Translations under genes and position numbers: made by a program
Notes under the pieces: generated by a model
What the model was told of the DNA's origin: nothing
Seen by the model: only the letters and a program-made list of their open reading frames with translations
Databases searched by the model: none
Assembly: GCF_004362405.1 (NCBI RefSeq)
Contig: NZ_SNXE01000003.1
Span: 248,001-312,000, forward strand
From: Roseateles asaccharophilus
Lineage (GTDB): Bacteria > Pseudomonadota > Gammaproteobacteria > Burkholderiales > Burkholderiaceae_C
Reading direction: 5' to 3'
Length of the DNA: 64,000 nucleotides
Shown: piece after piece, positions 45,175 to 55,989 of the stretch
Numbering within the stretch: position 1 is the stretch's first letter
Layout: every line of letters begins with the position of its first letter

Positions 45175-46424
45175 GCGCGACCTCCCCGCATGAGCTGGCG
45201 GTTCTCGATATCAATGCGCAGGCAGATGGCCAGCGCGATGCAGTTCATCAGGATGGCCGAGCCGCCGAAGCTCATCAGCGGCAGGGTCAGGCCCTTGGTG
45301 GGCAGGGCCCCCAGGTTCACGCCCATATTGATGAAGGCCTGGCCGCCCACCCAGATGCCTATGCCCTGGGCATAGAGGCCGGCGAACACACGGTCCAGGG
45401 CCACGGCCTGGCGGCCGATGTGGAAGAGCCGGCGCGAAAGCCAGAAGAAGGCGCAGATGACGATGGCCACGCCCACCAGACCCAGCTCCTCGCCGATCAC
45501 GGCCAGCAGGAAGTCGGTATGGGCCTCGGGCAGGTAGTGCAGCTTTTCCACGCTGCCACCCAGGCCCTGGCCGAAAAGCTCGCCGCGGCCAAAGGCGATC
45601 AGCGAGTGCGTGAGCTGGTAGGCCTTGCCCTGGGCGTATTTCTCGTCCCAGGGGTTGAGGTAGGCAAAGATGCGCTCGCGGCGGAACTCGCTGAAGGTGA
45701 TCATCAGCACGAAGGCCCCCACCAGCACCGCCACGATCAGGAAGAACATGCGGCCGTTCACGCCGCCCAGGAAGAGGATGCCCATGGCGATGGCCGCGAT
45801 CACCATGAAGGCGCCCATATCCGGCTCGGCCAGCAGCAGCACGCCCACCACGCCCAGCGCCACCACCATGGGCCAGACGGCGCGGAAGAAGTTCTCCTTC
45901 ACGTCCATCTTGCGCACCATATAGCTGGCCGCATACATGGCAATGGCCAGCTTGGCCAGCTCCGAGGGCTGGAAGTTCATCACCCCCAGGGGCAGCCAGC
46001 GGCGCGCGCCGTTCACGCCCTTGCCCACGCCGGGAATCAGCACCACGATCAGCAGCACCAGGGCGAGCACAAAGAACCAGGGCGCCAGGCGCTCCCAGAC
46101 CGCCACGGGCACCTGCACCACCACCAGGGCCGCCAGCAAGGCCAGGCTGATGGCGACCACATGGCGGATCAGAAAGTGCGTGGGCAGGTACTTGGCGAAC
46201 TTGGGGTTGTCCGGCAGGGCGATGGAGGCCGAATAGACCATCAGCAGGCCCAGGGCCAGCAGGCACAGCACCACCCAGACCAGGGTCACGTCGAAATTGG
46301 ACAGACGCGTGGGCTGGCCCGCGGACACGCTGACCCAGTCGCGCACCGGCACCTCGCCGCCGCCCTCGCCGCGCTGGAACAGGCCGGCCAGGCGGCCGCG
46401 CAGGGTCTGCAGCACCGCGTTCAT
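45171..46424 (-). CDS. ftsW: Septal peptidoglycan polymerase FtsW
   Basis: The start at 46424 overlaps the murD stop by one base; the frame continues upstream without homology. The 417-residue SEDS protein has about ten membrane segments and polymerises septal glycan with FtsI. It has [10 protein letters not shown], the [23 protein letters not shown] block, the catalytic-type acidic region EPDMGAF and the C-terminal [31 protein letters not shown]. About 45 cytoplasmic residues precede the first membrane segment. Confidence 0.97.
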   Translation of the reverse strand: MNAVLQTLRGRLAGLFQRGEGGGEVPVRDWVSVSAGQPTRLSNFDVTLVWVVLCLLALGLLMVYSASIALPDNPKFAKYLPTHFLIRHVVAISLALLAALVVVQVPVAVWERLAPWFFVLALVLLIVVLIPGVGKGVNGARRWLPLGVMNFQPSELAKLAIAMYAASYMVRKMDVKENFFRAVWPMVVALGVVGVLLLAEPDMGAFMVIAAIAMGILFLGGVNGRMFFLIVAVLVGAFVLMITFSEFRRERIFAYLNPWDEKYAQGKAYQLTHSLIAFGRGELFGQGLGGSVEKLHYLPEAHTDFLLAVIGEELGLVGVAIVICAFFWLSRRLFHIGRQAVALDRVFAGLYAQGIGIWVGGQAFINMGVNLGALPTKGLTLPLMSFGGSAILMNCIALAICLRIDIENRQLMRGGRA

Positions 46425-48190
46425 CAGGCCAGTCCTCCCTCGTCCGCCAGCGCCTGGACCTCGGCCACGAAGACCTCGGCCCGGTGGGCGTAGTTGCGGA
46501 ACATGTCCAGGCTGGCACAGGCCGGGCTCAGCAGCACGCTGTCGCCGCTGTGGGCCTGCGCCAGCGCCCAACGCGTGGCGGCCTGCAGCGTCTCATGCCT
46601 CAGGGCCGACAGGCCCTCGGGCAGCACGCTGGCGATGGCCGGCGCGTCGCGGCCGATCAGGGCCACGGCGCGGGCATGGCGCGCCAGGGGCTCGCGCAGG
46701 GGCGAGAAGTCCTGCCCCTTGCCGTCGCCGCCCAGGATCAGCACCAGCTTGGCGGGCGCGCGGTCCGCGCCCAGGCCGCCGATGGCGGCCACGGTGGCGC
46801 CCACATTGGTGCCCTTGGAGTCGTCGTAGAAATCCACGCCGCGCACCGTGGCCACATGCTCCACGCGGTGCGGCTCGCCGCGGTACTCGCGCAGGCCGTG
46901 CAGCATGGGGGCCAGCGGGCAGCCCGCGGCGCTGGCCAGGGCCAGGGCGGCCAGGGCATTGGCGGCGTTGTGGCGGCCACGCACGCGCAGGGCGTCGGCC
47001 GGCATCAGGCGCTGGATGGAGAGCTCCAGCTCCTCGGCATCGCCCCGGCGACGGCGCGGCAGCTGGGTCTCGTCGGCCTCGCGGGCACGCACCAGCCAGG
47101 CCATGCCGCCCTCTTCCACCAGGCCGTAGTCGCCCGGGCCGCGCGGCGCATCCAGGCCGAAGCGCAGGACCTGACGCGCCACCAGCTTGTGCGGCCGGCC
47201 GCGGCCCTGGGCCACCTTGATGGGCGCGGGCACCATGGCCTCGACCAGGGCATCGTCGCGGTTGATCACCATGACCGCCTGCTCACCAAAGATGCGGGCC
47301 TTGGCGCGGCCGTAGCCCGTCATATCGCCATGCCAGTCCAGATGGTCCTGGCTCAGGTTCAGCACCGCGGCGGCCGTGGGCTCAAAGCCGGTCACGCCCT
47401 CGAGCTGGAAGCTGGACAGCTCCAGCACCCAGACCTCGGGCAGATGCTCGAAGACCGGCGGCTTGGGCGGCGGCGGCTTGATGGGCAGGGGCTGCTCGTC
47501 CAGCAGGGCCGCCACCTCCTCCAGCGTGGTGCTGGGGGCGGCAGACTCGGCGGCGGACTCGGGCTCCGCATCAGGTTCAATGTCAGACAGCGGCTCGGCC
47601 GGCGCTTCGGTCTCGGCTTCGATCACCGGTTCGGCGCTCAGCACCGGCTCGGCTTCGGGCGCCAGCGGAGGCGCCGGCTCCAGATCCAGGGCCGCGGCCA
47701 GGGTGTCCAGCAGGGTCGGGCCGATATTGCCAGCCACGGCCACGCGCTTGCCGGCGCGCTCCACCAGCTGGGCCGTCATCGAGGTGGTGGTGGTCTTGCC
47801 ATTGGTGCCGGTGATGGCCAGCACCGCGGGCGCGTAGCCGCGTTCGGCCTTCAGATCGGCCAGGGCGCGGGCGAAGAGGTCCAACTCGCCTTGCACCGGC
47901 ACGCCGGTGTTGCGAGCCAGATTCAGCACAGGCTGCAGGCGCGCATCCAGGGGCGAGAGGCCCGGGCTCTTGAGCAGCAGCTGCACGCCAGAGAGAGCCG
48001 ACTCCGGCAGGTCGCCATGCAGGAACTCGGCCTCGGGCAGGCGCTCACGCAGGGCTGCGCGCTGCGGCGGGTTCTCGCGAGAGTCCCAGACGCGCACGCG
48101 ACCGCCGTGGCGCGCCACCCAGGCGGCCATGGCCAGGCCAGAGTCTCCCAGACCCAGGATCAGCGTTTGCAAGCCGGCCAAGTGCTTCAT
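46424..48190 (-). CDS. murD: UDP-N-acetylmuramoylalanine-D-glutamate ligase with an 80-residue acidic insertion
   Basis: The start at 48190 ([20 protein letters not shown]) is the family start. The 588-residue product is much longer than E. coli MurD (438). The ligase motifs are present: [13 protein letters not shown] at about residues 127-139, [27 protein letters not shown] and [21 protein letters not shown]. The extra length comes mostly from residues 169-249 (47444-47686), a glutamate/proline/alanine-rich segment ending [15 protein letters not shown]. It interrupts the central domain between [13 protein letters not shown] and [12 protein letters not shown]. It adds D-glutamate in the peptidoglycan pathway. 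Confidence 0.95.
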   Translation of the reverse strand: MKHLAGLQTLILGLGDSGLAMAAWVARHGGRVRVWDSRENPPQRAALRERLPEAEFLHGDLPESALSGVQLLLKSPGLSPLDARLQPVLNLARNTGVPVQGELDLFARALADLKAERGYAPAVLAITGTNGKTTTTSMTAQLVERAGKRVAVAGNIGPTLLDTLAAALDLEPAPPLAPEAEPVLSAEPVIEAETEAPAEPLSDIEPDAEPESAAESAAPSTTLEEVAALLDEQPLPIKPPPPKPPVFEHLPEVWVLELSSFQLEGVTGFEPTAAAVLNLSQDHLDWHGDMTGYGRAKARIFGEQAVMVINRDDALVEAMVPAPIKVAQGRGRPHKLVARQVLRFGLDAPRGPGDYGLVEEGGMAWLVRAREADETQLPRRRRGDAEELELSIQRLMPADALRVRGRHNAANALAALALASAAGCPLAPMLHGLREYRGEPHRVEHVATVRGVDFYDDSKGTNVGATVAAIGGLGADRAPAKLVLILGGDGKGQDFSPLREPLARHARAVALIGRDAPAIASVLPEGLSALRHETLQAATRWALAQAHSGDSVLLSPACASLDMFRNYAHRAEVFVAEVQALADEGGLA

Positions 48191-48200
48191 ATCGGCAAGC

Positions 48201-49379
48201 TCAGCGCAGCTTGAGGCTGGCCAGACCAATCAGGCACAGCAGCATGGTGATGATCCAGAAGCGCACGACCACCTGGGTCTCCTTCCAGCCCGACTTCTCG
48301 AAGTGGTGGTGCAGGGGCGCCATCTTGAAGATGCGGCGGCCCTCGCCGTACTTCTTCTTGGTGTACTTGAACCAGCTCACCTGCAGCATCACCGAGAGCA
48401 CCTCGGCCACGAAGACGCCGCCCATGATGCCCAGCACGATTTCCTGGCGCGTGATCACGGCCATGGTGCCCAGGGCGCCACCCAGGGCCAGGGCACCCAC
48501 ATCGCCCATGAAGACCTGGGCCGGATGGGTGTTGAACCACAAGAAGGCAAGGCCTGCCCCCGCGAGTGCCCCGCAGAAGATCAGCAGCTCGCCCGCGCCC
48601 GGGATATAGGGCAGCAGCAGGTACTTGGCGTAGACCGAGGAGCCTGTCAGATAGGCAAAGATGCCCAGGGCCGAGCCCACCAGCACCACGGGCATGATGG
48701 CCAGGCCGTCCAGACCGTCGGTGAAGTTCACCGCATTGCTGGTGCCCACGATCACGAAGTAGCTCAGGGCGATGAAGCCGAACACACCCAGCGGATAGCT
48801 CACCGTCTTGAAGAAGGGCACGATCAGGTCGGCCTTGGGCGGCAGCTCGGTGGAGAAGCCACTGCTCACCCAGCGGTAGAACAGCTCCACCACGCCCAGG
48901 AAGCTGGTCTCCGACACCGAGAAGGCCAGGTAGAGCGCGGCCACCAGACCGATCAGGGACTGCCAGAAGAACTTCTCGCGGCTCCTCATGCCCTCGGGGT
49001 CCTTGTTGACCACCTTGCGCCAGTCATCCACCCAGCCGATGGCGCCAAAGCCCATGGTCACCAGCATCACCACCCAGACGAAGCGGTTGGCCCAGTCAAA
49101 CCACAGCAGGGTGGACACGCCGATGCCGATCAGGATCAGCACCCCGCCCATGGTGGGCGTGCCGCTCTTGGACAGGTGCTGCTGCACCCCGTACTCGCGG
49201 ATGGGCTGGCCGATCTTCATCTCGGTCAGGCGGCGGATCACCCAGGGGCCGAAGGCCAGGCCGATCAGCAGGGCCGTCATGGCCGCCATGACGGCGCGGA
49301 AGGTGATGTAGTTGAAGATGCGCAGCCAGCCCAGGTCCGGGTACTGGGCCAGCAGCCACTGGGCCAGACTAAGCAGCAT
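48201..49379 (-). CDS. mraY: Phospho-MurNAc-pentapeptide transferase
   Basis: This 392-residue inner-membrane enzyme makes lipid I from UDP-MurNAc-pentapeptide and undecaprenyl phosphate. It has about ten membrane segments and the family motifs [12 protein letters not shown], the aspartate pair in [28 protein letters not shown] and the C-terminal HHHFEKSGW. The ATG at 49379 overlaps murF by 11 bases; the gap to murD is 10 bases. Confidence 0.97.
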   Translation of the reverse strand: MLLSLAQWLLAQYPDLGWLRIFNYITFRAVMAAMTALLIGLAFGPWVIRRLTEMKIGQPIREYGVQQHLSKSGTPTMGGVLILIGIGVSTLLWFDWANRFVWVVMLVTMGFGAIGWVDDWRKVVNKDPEGMRSREKFFWQSLIGLVAALYLAFSVSETSFLGVVELFYRWVSSGFSTELPPKADLIVPFFKTVSYPLGVFGFIALSYFVIVGTSNAVNFTDGLDGLAIMPVVLVGSALGIFAYLTGSSVYAKYLLLPYIPGAGELLIFCGALAGAGLAFLWFNTHPAQVFMGDVGALALGGALGTMAVITRQEIVLGIMGGVFVAEVLSVMLQVSWFKYTKKKYGEGRRIFKMAPLHHHFEKSGWKETQVVVRFWIITMLLCLIGLASLKLR

Positions 49380-50823
49380 GCGAGCCTCCTTGCAGCGGGG
49401 CGTTCTTGTTCTCGTCGGTCTGCAGCAGGGCTGCGACCACCTTTTCCATCTGCATGAAGCGGGAACCTTTGACCAGGATGTTGCGGGCGCGTGGCGCCTG
49501 CGGATCGGACAGCGCGGCGATCAGGGCCGCGGCGTCCTCGAAATGGCGGGCGTTGCGGCCATAGGCTGCGGCGGCATCGCGGCAGGCCGTGCCGGCGGCC
49601 CAGAAGCTGCTGATGCCGCGCGAGGCGGCATAGGCGCCCACCTCGCGGTGGAAGGCGGGGCCCTGATCACCCACCTCGCCCATATCGCCCAGCATCAGCC
49701 AGGAGGCGCCCGGCAGCTCGGCCAGCACATCGATGGCGGCGCGCACGCTGTCGGGATTGGCGTTGTAGCTGTCGTCGATCAGGGTGACGCGCTGGCCCTC
49801 GCGCAGCAGGCTCTTGAGCTGGCTGCGGCCCTTGACGGGCTCGAAGGCCTCCAGGCCCTGACGGATGGCCGCCAGCGGCGCGCCGGCTGCCAGCGCGCAG
49901 GCGGCAGCGGCCAAGGCATTGCGAACATTGTGCAGACCGGCCACATGCAGGGCCACGGGCGCGCTGCCCGCGGGCGTTTGCAGCTCCAGGGCCCAATGGC
50001 CCGAGCCCTCGCCCTGCACCCACTGGGCATGGCCGGTGACATCGGCCTGGCCCTGCAGGGCAAAGCTCAGCACGGCGCGCTTGCCGGCCTGCCGCTGCCA
50101 GATCGGCGCGCAGGCATCATCGGCCGGGAAGACGGCAATGCCGGCCGGGCCCAGGGCCTCGAGCACCGTGCCGTTCTCGCGCGCCGCGGCTTCCACGGTC
50201 TGCAGAAACTCCTGGTGCTCGCGCTGCGCGTTGTTCACCAAGGCCACGGTGGGCTGGGCCATGGCGGCCAGGGGCGCGATCTCGCCGGGATGGTTCATGC
50301 CCAGCTCGACCACCGCAGCGCGGTGCCACAGCCCATCGTCCTGCCGCAGGCGCAGCAGGGTCAGGGGCACGCCGATCTCGTTGTTGTAATTGCCCTCGGT
50401 GGCCAGCGCACCCTGCCCCAGCCAGGCCCGCAGGATGCTGGCGATCATCTGGGTCACGGTGGTCTTGCCATTGCTGCCGGTCACCGCAATCAGGGGCAGA
50501 TGGCAGTGAGCGCGCCAGGCCGCCGCCAGCAGGCCCAGGGCCTGCTTGGCATCCGGCACCTCGATGCCCGAGAGGCCGGCCGCCACGATGCCGCGCTCGG
50601 CGATCACGGCCACCGCCCCGGCCGCGCCGGCCTGGGGCAGGAAGTCGTGCGCATCGAAGCGCTCGCCACGCAGGGCCACGAAGAGGTCGCCCTGGCGCAG
50701 GCTGCGGGTGTCGCTGTGCACGCGCGCGATCTCCACCGCGCCATCACCCACCAGGCGCGCCTCGGGCAGGCGGGTCTGCAGCAGGTGCAGGGCCTGGGCC
50801 AGGGTCATCAGGGGCGCACTCAT
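49369..50823 (-). CDS. murF: UDP-MurNAc-tripeptide-D-Ala-D-Ala ligase
   Basis: This 484-residue Mur ligase adds D-Ala-D-Ala made by DdlB. It has an N-terminal [25 protein letters not shown] block, ATP loop [27 protein letters not shown] and the C-terminal [17 protein letters not shown] and [10 protein letters not shown]. It lies one base from the murE stop and overlaps mraY. Confidence 0.97.
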   Translation of the reverse strand: MSAPLMTLAQALHLLQTRLPEARLVGDGAVEIARVHSDTRSLRQGDLFVALRGERFDAHDFLPQAGAAGAVAVIAERGIVAAGLSGIEVPDAKQALGLLAAAWRAHCHLPLIAVTGSNGKTTVTQMIASILRAWLGQGALATEGNYNNEIGVPLTLLRLRQDDGLWHRAAVVELGMNHPGEIAPLAAMAQPTVALVNNAQREHQEFLQTVEAAARENGTVLEALGPAGIAVFPADDACAPIWQRQAGKRAVLSFALQGQADVTGHAQWVQGEGSGHWALELQTPAGSAPVALHVAGLHNVRNALAAAACALAAGAPLAAIRQGLEAFEPVKGRSQLKSLLREGQRVTLIDDSYNANPDSVRAAIDVLAELPGASWLMLGDMGEVGDQGPAFHREVGAYAASRGISSFWAAGTACRDAAAAYGRNARHFEDAAALIAALSDPQAPRARNILVKGSRFMQMEKVVAALLQTDENKNAPLQGGSHAA

Positions 50824-50824
50824 C

Positions 50825-52315
50825 TCAATCCTTCCTCAGGGCCAGGGCCGCCTGGGCCTGGTCCACGTCGGAGAAGGGGCGGCGCACGCCCGCGATCTCC
50901 TGATAGTCCTCATGGCCCTTGCCGGCGATCAGCAGCACATCGCCAGGCTCGGCCTGGGTAATGGCCTGGGCGATGGCGGCCTGGCGGTCATCGACCTGCT
51001 CGCAGGGCGCACCCACGCCGGCCGCGATCTGGGCCAGGATCTGCTGTGGCGCTTCGTGGCGGGGGTTGTCGCTGGTGAGGATCACGCGGTCGGCCAGACG
51101 GCCGGCGATGGCGCCCATCAGCGGACGCTTGCCGGGATCGCGGTTGCCGCCGCAGCCGAAGACGCAGACCAGGCGGCCGCCACGCGCCGCGGCCAGGGGA
51201 CGCAGCGCGGCCAGGGCCTTCTCCAGCGCATCGGGCGTGTGGGCATAGTCCACCACGGCCTGGGGCTGATCCCGGCCCTCGCCCACGCGCTGCATGCGGC
51301 CCGGCACGGGCGTGATCTCTGGCACGGCGGCCACGATCTCATCCAGTGGCAGGCCCAGCGCGCGCAGGCCACCGATCACGGCCAACAGATTGGCCACGTT
51401 GTACTCGCCTATCAGGCCGGTGCGCACGGCTAGGGTCTGCTCGCCCTCGCGCAGCTCGAAGCACAGGCCGCCGGCCTGGTAGTGCAGGCCATGGGCCGAG
51501 AGCCGGGCCGCGCCTTCCACCGCATAGGTCCACACATCCAGGCGGCTGTGCAACTCGGCAGCCAGGGCCGCACCCTTGGGGTCGTCGAGGTTCAGCACCG
51601 CGGCCTGCAGGCCGGGCCAGTCGAACAGGCGCCGCTTGGCTTCCCAATAGGCGTCCATATCGCCGTGGTAGTCCAGATGGTCCTGCGTGAAATTGGTGAA
51701 CAGGGCCACCTTGATCTCGGTGCCTGCCAGGCGCTGCTCGACGATGCCGATGGAGCTGGCCTCGATGGCACAGGCCGCGAAGCCCGCATCGGCCATGCGG
51801 CGGATACCCGCCTGGAGCTGCACGGGGTCAGGTGTTGTCAGCCCCGTGTACTCGATTTGCGCGGCCCGGTCGCGCAGCGGCGGCTCGCCGATGCCCAAGG
51901 TGCCCACCACGCCGCAGCGCCGCCCCAGCAGGCTCAGCAGCTGGGCCGTCCACCAGGCGGTGCTGGTCTTGCCATTGGTGCCGGTGGTGGCGATGACCTG
52001 CAGGCGTTCCCGCGTGGGGTGCTCGAAGTACTCGGCGGCAATGCGGCCGGTCACGGCCTTGAGCGCGGGCAGCGCGGCCACGCGGCCGTCATTGAAGCCA
52101 TAGGCCTCCACGCCGTCGAGCTCCACCAGGCAGGTGGCGGCGCCAGCGTCCAGCGCGGCCTGCACATAGCGGCGACCGTCCTGGGCATGGCCGGGCCAGG
52201 CGATAAACGCATCACCGGGCGCCACCAGGCGGCTGTCGGTACGCAGGGTACCGGTGGTCCATTCGCGCAGCCAGCGGGCGGCGGCCTCGGGGGATTTCAG
52301 GCGCATGAGAGGCAT
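50825..52315 (-). CDS. murE: UDP-MurNAc-tripeptide synthetase (meso-diaminopimelate-adding)
   Basis: This 496-residue Mur ligase adds the third stem residue. Hallmarks are TDSRLVAPGDAFIAWPG, ATP loop ATTGTNGKTSTAWW, LTTPDPVQLQ, and TNFTQDHLDYHGDMDAYW. The specificity motif TSDNPRHEAPQQI carries DNPR, the signature of enzymes using meso-diaminopimelate. Its ATG overlaps the ftsI stop by one base. Confidence 0.97.
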   Translation of the reverse strand: MPLMRLKSPEAAARWLREWTTGTLRTDSRLVAPGDAFIAWPGHAQDGRRYVQAALDAGAATCLVELDGVEAYGFNDGRVAALPALKAVTGRIAAEYFEHPTRERLQVIATTGTNGKTSTAWWTAQLLSLLGRRCGVVGTLGIGEPPLRDRAAQIEYTGLTTPDPVQLQAGIRRMADAGFAACAIEASSIGIVEQRLAGTEIKVALFTNFTQDHLDYHGDMDAYWEAKRRLFDWPGLQAAVLNLDDPKGAALAAELHSRLDVWTYAVEGAARLSAHGLHYQAGGLCFELREGEQTLAVRTGLIGEYNVANLLAVIGGLRALGLPLDEIVAAVPEITPVPGRMQRVGEGRDQPQAVVDYAHTPDALEKALAALRPLAAARGGRLVCVFGCGGNRDPGKRPLMGAIAGRLADRVILTSDNPRHEAPQQILAQIAAGVGAPCEQVDDRQAAIAQAITQAEPGDVLLIAGKGHEDYQEIAGVRRPFSDVDQAQAALALRKD

Positions 52316-54114
52316 CAGAAGCTCTCCTCCACGGCGGGAATGTTCTTGGCAATGATCTGGGTCTTCACATCCAGATCGGGAGGCACATTGAGCAGGCGCA
52401 GCGACTGGGCCACCACCTGGCTGAACACGGGACCGGCCACGGCGCCCCCGTAATACACACCGGTGCTGGGCTCGTCCACCATCACCGCGACCACGATGCG
52501 TGGCTTGCTGATGGGGGCCAGACCCACGAACCAGGAGCGGTACTTGTTGGTGTAGCCCTTGCCTTCCTGCTTGTGCGCGGTGCCGGACTTGCCGCCCACG
52601 CTGTAGCCGGCCACCATGGCCTGGGGCGCGGTGCCGCCGGGACCGGCCGCCATTTGCAGCATCTGGCGCACGTCCTGCGCCACATGGGGCGAGAAGACCT
52701 TGATGCCATGGGTGATCTGCCCTTCGGGCTGGCGCATCAGGGTGGCGGGAATCACCTCTCCGTCGCGTGCGAACACGGTATAGGCCCGGGCCAGCTGGAA
52801 CAGCGAGGCCGACAGGCCGTAGCCATAGCTCATGGTGGCCTGCTCGATGGGCCGCCAGCTCTTGTAGGGACGCAGCTTGCCGGTCACCGCACCGGGGAAG
52901 TTCAGCAGCGGACGCTGACCCAGACCGATGGCGGTGAACATATCGTGCATCTCGCGCGGCTGCATCTGCATGGCCAGCTTGGTGGTGCCGATATTGCTGG
53001 ACTTCTGGATGACCTGGGCCACGCTCAGATCGCCATAGGGATGCACATCGGTGGGTGACCAGCCGCTGATCTGGATGCTGCGCGGCGCCACATTGATGAT
53101 GGTGTCGGGCTTGACGCGGCCGCTCTCCAGCGCCAGCGCGGCGATGAAGGGCTTCATGGTCGAGCCGGGCTCGAAGATATCGGTCAGGGCGCGGTTGCGC
53201 AGCTGGGCACCGCTGAGGTTCTGGCGGTCACCGGGGTTGTAGCTGGGGAAGTTGGCCAGGGCCAGCACCTCGCCGGTCAGCACATCCAGCACCACCACCG
53301 AGCCAGCCTTGGCGCGGTGCTCGGCCACCGCATCTCGGATGCGCTGGTAGGCAAAGAACTGCACCTTGGAGTCGACCGAGAGGCCAATATCGCGGCCGTT
53401 GACGGCCGGCACGCTGTCGCCCATGTCCTCGACCACCCGCCCCAGGCGGTCGCGCACCACCTGGCGCGAACCGTCGCGGCCCTGCAGCTCCTTCTGGAAG
53501 GCGAGCTCGATGCCCTCCTGGCCGCGCTCCTCGATGTTGGTGAAGCCCACCACATGGGCCGCGGCCTCGCCCTCGGGATACTTGCGCTTGTACTCGCGAT
53601 CCTGGAACACGCCCTTGAGCTTGAGCGCCTTGATGCGGGCGGCGGTATCGTCATCCGCCTGGCGACGCAGCCAGACGAAGCGGGAGTTGGGGTCCAGCCG
53701 CTTGTCCAGTTCCTGACGGCTCAGGCCCAGGATCTTGGCCAGCTCGCGGCGCTGCTCGTCGCTGGCATCCATCTCCTTGGGAATGGCCCAGATCGAAGGC
53801 ACGGCCACGCTGGCGGCCAGCACCTGGCCCTTGCGGTCCACGATGCGGCCGCGGCTGGCCGGCAGCTCCATGGTGTGGGCATAGCGGGCCTCACCCTGGC
53901 GCTGGAAGAAGTCATTGCCGATGACCTGTACATAGACCGCGCGGCCCAGCAGGCCCATGAAGCCCAGGCCGACGAGGGCCACCAGCAGGCGCGAACGCCA
54001 GGGGGGTGTCTTGGACGCCAGCAAAGGGCTGCTGGAGTAGCTCACACTGCGTGCACTGACGGAGCGATAGGCCGCCCCGCCCTGCTTGCCCCCCTTGGCG
54101 CCGAACCAGCTCAC
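52315..54114 (-). CDS. ftsI: Septal transpeptidase FtsI (PBP3)
   Basis: This 599-residue class B penicillin-binding protein crosslinks septal peptidoglycan. A single N-terminal membrane segment lies at about residues 45-65 (LLVALVGLGFMGLLGRAVYVQ), followed by the ASRGRIVDRKG dimerisation block. The transpeptidase motifs are SxxK in EPGSTMKPF, SxN in SSNIGT and KSGT in VGGKSGTAHK. It overlaps ftsL by 4 bases and murE by one. Confidence 0.97.
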   Translation of the reverse strand: MSWFGAKGGKQGGAAYRSVSARSVSYSSSPLLASKTPPWRSRLLVALVGLGFMGLLGRAVYVQVIGNDFFQRQGEARYAHTMELPASRGRIVDRKGQVLAASVAVPSIWAIPKEMDASDEQRRELAKILGLSRQELDKRLDPNSRFVWLRRQADDDTAARIKALKLKGVFQDREYKRKYPEGEAAAHVVGFTNIEERGQEGIELAFQKELQGRDGSRQVVRDRLGRVVEDMGDSVPAVNGRDIGLSVDSKVQFFAYQRIRDAVAEHRAKAGSVVVLDVLTGEVLALANFPSYNPGDRQNLSGAQLRNRALTDIFEPGSTMKPFIAALALESGRVKPDTIINVAPRSIQISGWSPTDVHPYGDLSVAQVIQKSSNIGTTKLAMQMQPREMHDMFTAIGLGQRPLLNFPGAVTGKLRPYKSWRPIEQATMSYGYGLSASLFQLARAYTVFARDGEVIPATLMRQPEGQITHGIKVFSPHVAQDVRQMLQMAAGPGGTAPQAMVAGYSVGGKSGTAHKQEGKGYTNKYRSWFVGLAPISKPRIVVAVMVDEPSTGVYYGGAVAGPVFSQVVAQSLRLLNVPPDLDVKTQIIAKNIPAVEESF

Positions 54115-54404
54115 CGTGCCACTCCCGAGGCCGCCTGGGGGCGCACGAGGTCCACGCCCTGGGTCACGGCGGGATTGATCACGCGCATGTGCAGACGCTC
54201 ACGCGCGACCTGCTCCACCCGCAGATTGGTGGCCTGGGCGTGGCGCTCGGCCAGCAGGCGCTGATGATCGGACTCCAGGCGCTGGGCCTCGGCGCGCGCG
54301 CGGTCCACTTCGGTGAACAGGCGCCGGGAGTCATAGGCGCTGCGGATCAGCACCATGCCGCTGACCAGCACGGCCACGAGCAGCAGCAGGTTGATGCGAC
54401 TCAT
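54111..54404 (-). CDS. ftsL: Cell division protein FtsL
   Basis: This 97-residue bitopic protein of the FtsQLB complex has one membrane segment ([23 protein letters not shown]) and a periplasmic coiled coil ([27 protein letters not shown]). It overlaps rsmH and ftsI by 4 bases each. Sequence conservation is low in this family, so position in the cluster is the main support. Confidence 0.93.
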   Translation of the reverse strand: MSRINLLLLVAVLVSGMVLIRSAYDSRRLFTEVDRARAEAQRLESDHQRLLAERHAQATNLRVEQVARERLHMRVINPAVTQGVDLVRPQAASGVAR

Positions 54405-55375
54405 CGCGCCACTCCGTCCTGAGCCAGGGGCGCATCCGTGCGCTCAGCCACGCGCAGGATGGCGGAGCGCGAACGCGGATTGGCGCGCACCTCGGTCTCG
54501 CTGGGCTTGATGCGCGCCAGCGCCTTCAGCGCCAGCGGCTTGGGCGCGGCAAAAGGCGCACGACGGTCATAGACCTCCTTGCTGTGCGCGGTGATGAAGT
54601 TCTTGACGATGCGATCTTCCAGCGAGTGGAAGCTGATCACGGCCAGGCGCCCACCCGGCGCCAGCAAGGCCAGGGCCGACTTCAGCCCCTGCTCGAGCTC
54701 TTCAAGCTCGGCGTTGACGTGAATCCGAAGCGCTTGAAATGTGCGCGTTGCAGGGTCCTGGCCCGGTTCGCGGGTTTTGACCGCGCCAGCCACGACTTTG
54801 GAAAGCTCGTCGGTGCTTCGAACAGGACTCCCGCTCTCCCGGCGAGCAACAAGCGCCTTTGCAATCTGTGCAGCAAACCGTTCTTCCCCATAGTTGCGTA
54901 TGACCTCCGCAATCTGGCGCTCATCGGCGCGGGCCAGGAAATCCGCAGCACTCTCGCCGCGCGTCGTGTCCATGCGCATGTCCAGCGGCCCGCTGAAGCG
55001 GAAGCTGAAACCACGCACCGGGTTGTCGATCTGGGGGCTGGACACACCCAGGTCCAGCATCACGCCATCCACCTGACTCACGCCCAGGCGCGCCAACTCC
55101 TCCTGCATAGAGGCAAAGGGCGCGTGGCAAATGGAAAAACGCGGGTCCGTGACCCGCGTCTCGCCCGTCGTGGCGGCCGCGATGGCCTCGGGATCGCGGT
55201 CGATGGCAATCAGCCGTCCACCGCGCCCGAGCTTTTGCAGCAGCAGGCGCGAATGGCCGCCGCGGCCGAAGGTGCCATCCACATAAAGGCCGTCGGGGCT
55301 CGCCAGCACGGCCTCCACGGTCTCGTGCAGCAGCACCGTGGTGTGGGTGAAGGAGGTGTTGTCTTGAGTGCTCAT
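54401..55375 (-). CDS. rsmH: 16S rRNA (cytosine1402-N4)-methyltransferase
   Basis: The start at 55375 gives the family N-terminus ([15 protein letters not shown]). The 324-residue enzyme methylates C1402 of 16S rRNA using S-adenosylmethionine. Visible blocks are [17 protein letters not shown] (cofactor loop), [31 protein letters not shown] and [15 protein letters not shown]. The gap to mraZ is 5 bases. The segment around 54841-54900 is poorer in G+C (about 53% by hand count) than its neighbours. Confidence 0.96.
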   Translation of the reverse strand: MSTQDNTSFTHTTVLLHETVEAVLASPDGLYVDGTFGRGGHSRLLLQKLGRGGRLIAIDRDPEAIAAATTGETRVTDPRFSICHAPFASMQEELARLGVSQVDGVMLDLGVSSPQIDNPVRGFSFRFSGPLDMRMDTTRGESAADFLARADERQIAEVIRNYGEERFAAQIAKALVARRESGSPVRSTDELSKVVAGAVKTREPGQDPATRTFQALRIHVNAELEELEQGLKSALALLAPGGRLAVISFHSLEDRIVKNFITAHSKEVYDRRAPFAAPKPLALKALARIKPSETEVRANPRSRSAILRVAERTDAPLAQDGVAR

Positions 55376-55380
55376 GCGCG

Positions 55381-55821
55381 TCAGAAGCTGAAGTCCTTGA
55401 GCGCATCGGGCAGCTCGGATTGCATCACCGCGGCTTCGTGCGCGGCGTAGCGGGCGGCGTCCCAGAGCTCGAAGTGGCTGCCCATGCCCAGCAGCATCAC
55501 GTCTTTTTGCAGGCCGGCGGCCAGGCGCAGCTCGGGCGCCACCAGCACACGCGCGGCGCTGTCGATCTCCGCATCCTGCGCATTGCCCAGGAAGACACGC
55601 TTCCACCCCGCGGCCGACATGGGCAGGGCGGCAATCTTGTCGCGGAAGGATTCCCAGGCCGGACGGGGGAAGACCATCAGGCAGCCCTCGGGGTGCTTGG
55701 TCAGGGTCAGCTGGCCGCCGCAGAGCTCCTGCAAGGCCTCGCGATGTCGTGTCGGGACGGCCAACCGCCCCTTGGCATCCATTGCCAAGGCCGACGCCCC
55801 TTGAAACACGAAATTCGCCAC
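55381..55821 (-). CDS. mraZ: Transcriptional regulator MraZ
   Basis: This 146-residue AbrB-fold DNA-binding protein is the first gene of the division cluster and in known cases represses it. A GTG at 55821 is the start. Two swapped-hairpin repeats are visible: [25 protein letters not shown] and the second with [18 protein letters not shown]. Upstream lie three AGTGG-type boxes spaced 10 bp apart, the expected MraZ operator, so autoregulation of the whole cluster is likely. Confidence 0.95.
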   Translation of the reverse strand: MANFVFQGASALAMDAKGRLAVPTRHREALQELCGGQLTLTKHPEGCLMVFPRPAWESFRDKIAALPMSAAGWKRVFLGNAQDAEIDSAARVLVAPELRLAAGLQKDVMLLGMGSHFELWDAARYAAHEAAVMQSELPDALKDFSF

Positions 55822-55827
55822 AGCGAC

Positions 55828-55878
55828 CCACTAAATTGCACTTTTCACCACTTTACTAATCACGCCACGGAAGGTCAA
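55828..55878 (-). promoter_or_regulatory. Division-cluster promoter with three MraZ boxes
   Basis: On the minus strand a -35 TTGACC (complement at 55873-55878), a 17-base spacer and a -10 TAAAGT (55850-55855) form a good sigma70 promoter. Three repeats AGTGG, AGTGC and AGTGG lie at 55848-55852, 55838-55842 and 55828-55832, exactly 10 bp apart. The first overlaps the -10 and the last ends 6 bases before the mraZ start codon. This matches the known MraZ operator layout of directly repeated boxes on one DNA face. Confidence 0.85.
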
Positions 55879-55960
55879 GGCAGAAATCAAAAAATTCCCA
55901 ATGAAATCAAGCACTTAGAAAGCAATCTTGGAGCAGGGTCGCATCCAAAAATCGTTCTAA

Positions 55961-55989
55961 AAGAAGGACTTGCAGATAGCTCTGCAAGT
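55961..55989 (-). terminator. Terminator of the Lrp-type gene, insulating the mra promoter
   Basis: On the minus strand a perfect 9-bp stem, ACTTGCAGA with TCTGCAAGT around a 4-base loop (55968-55989), is followed by ccttctttt. It lies 174 bases past the regulator stop and about 83 bases before the mra -35, so it would stop read-through into the division cluster. Confidence 0.6.

Noticed and set aside
42609-55375. Hidden extra gene inside the mur/fts cluster
   Set aside because: Gaps are mostly under 25 bases, and the 82-base murG-murC spacer has no start or motif, so there is no room for another gene.
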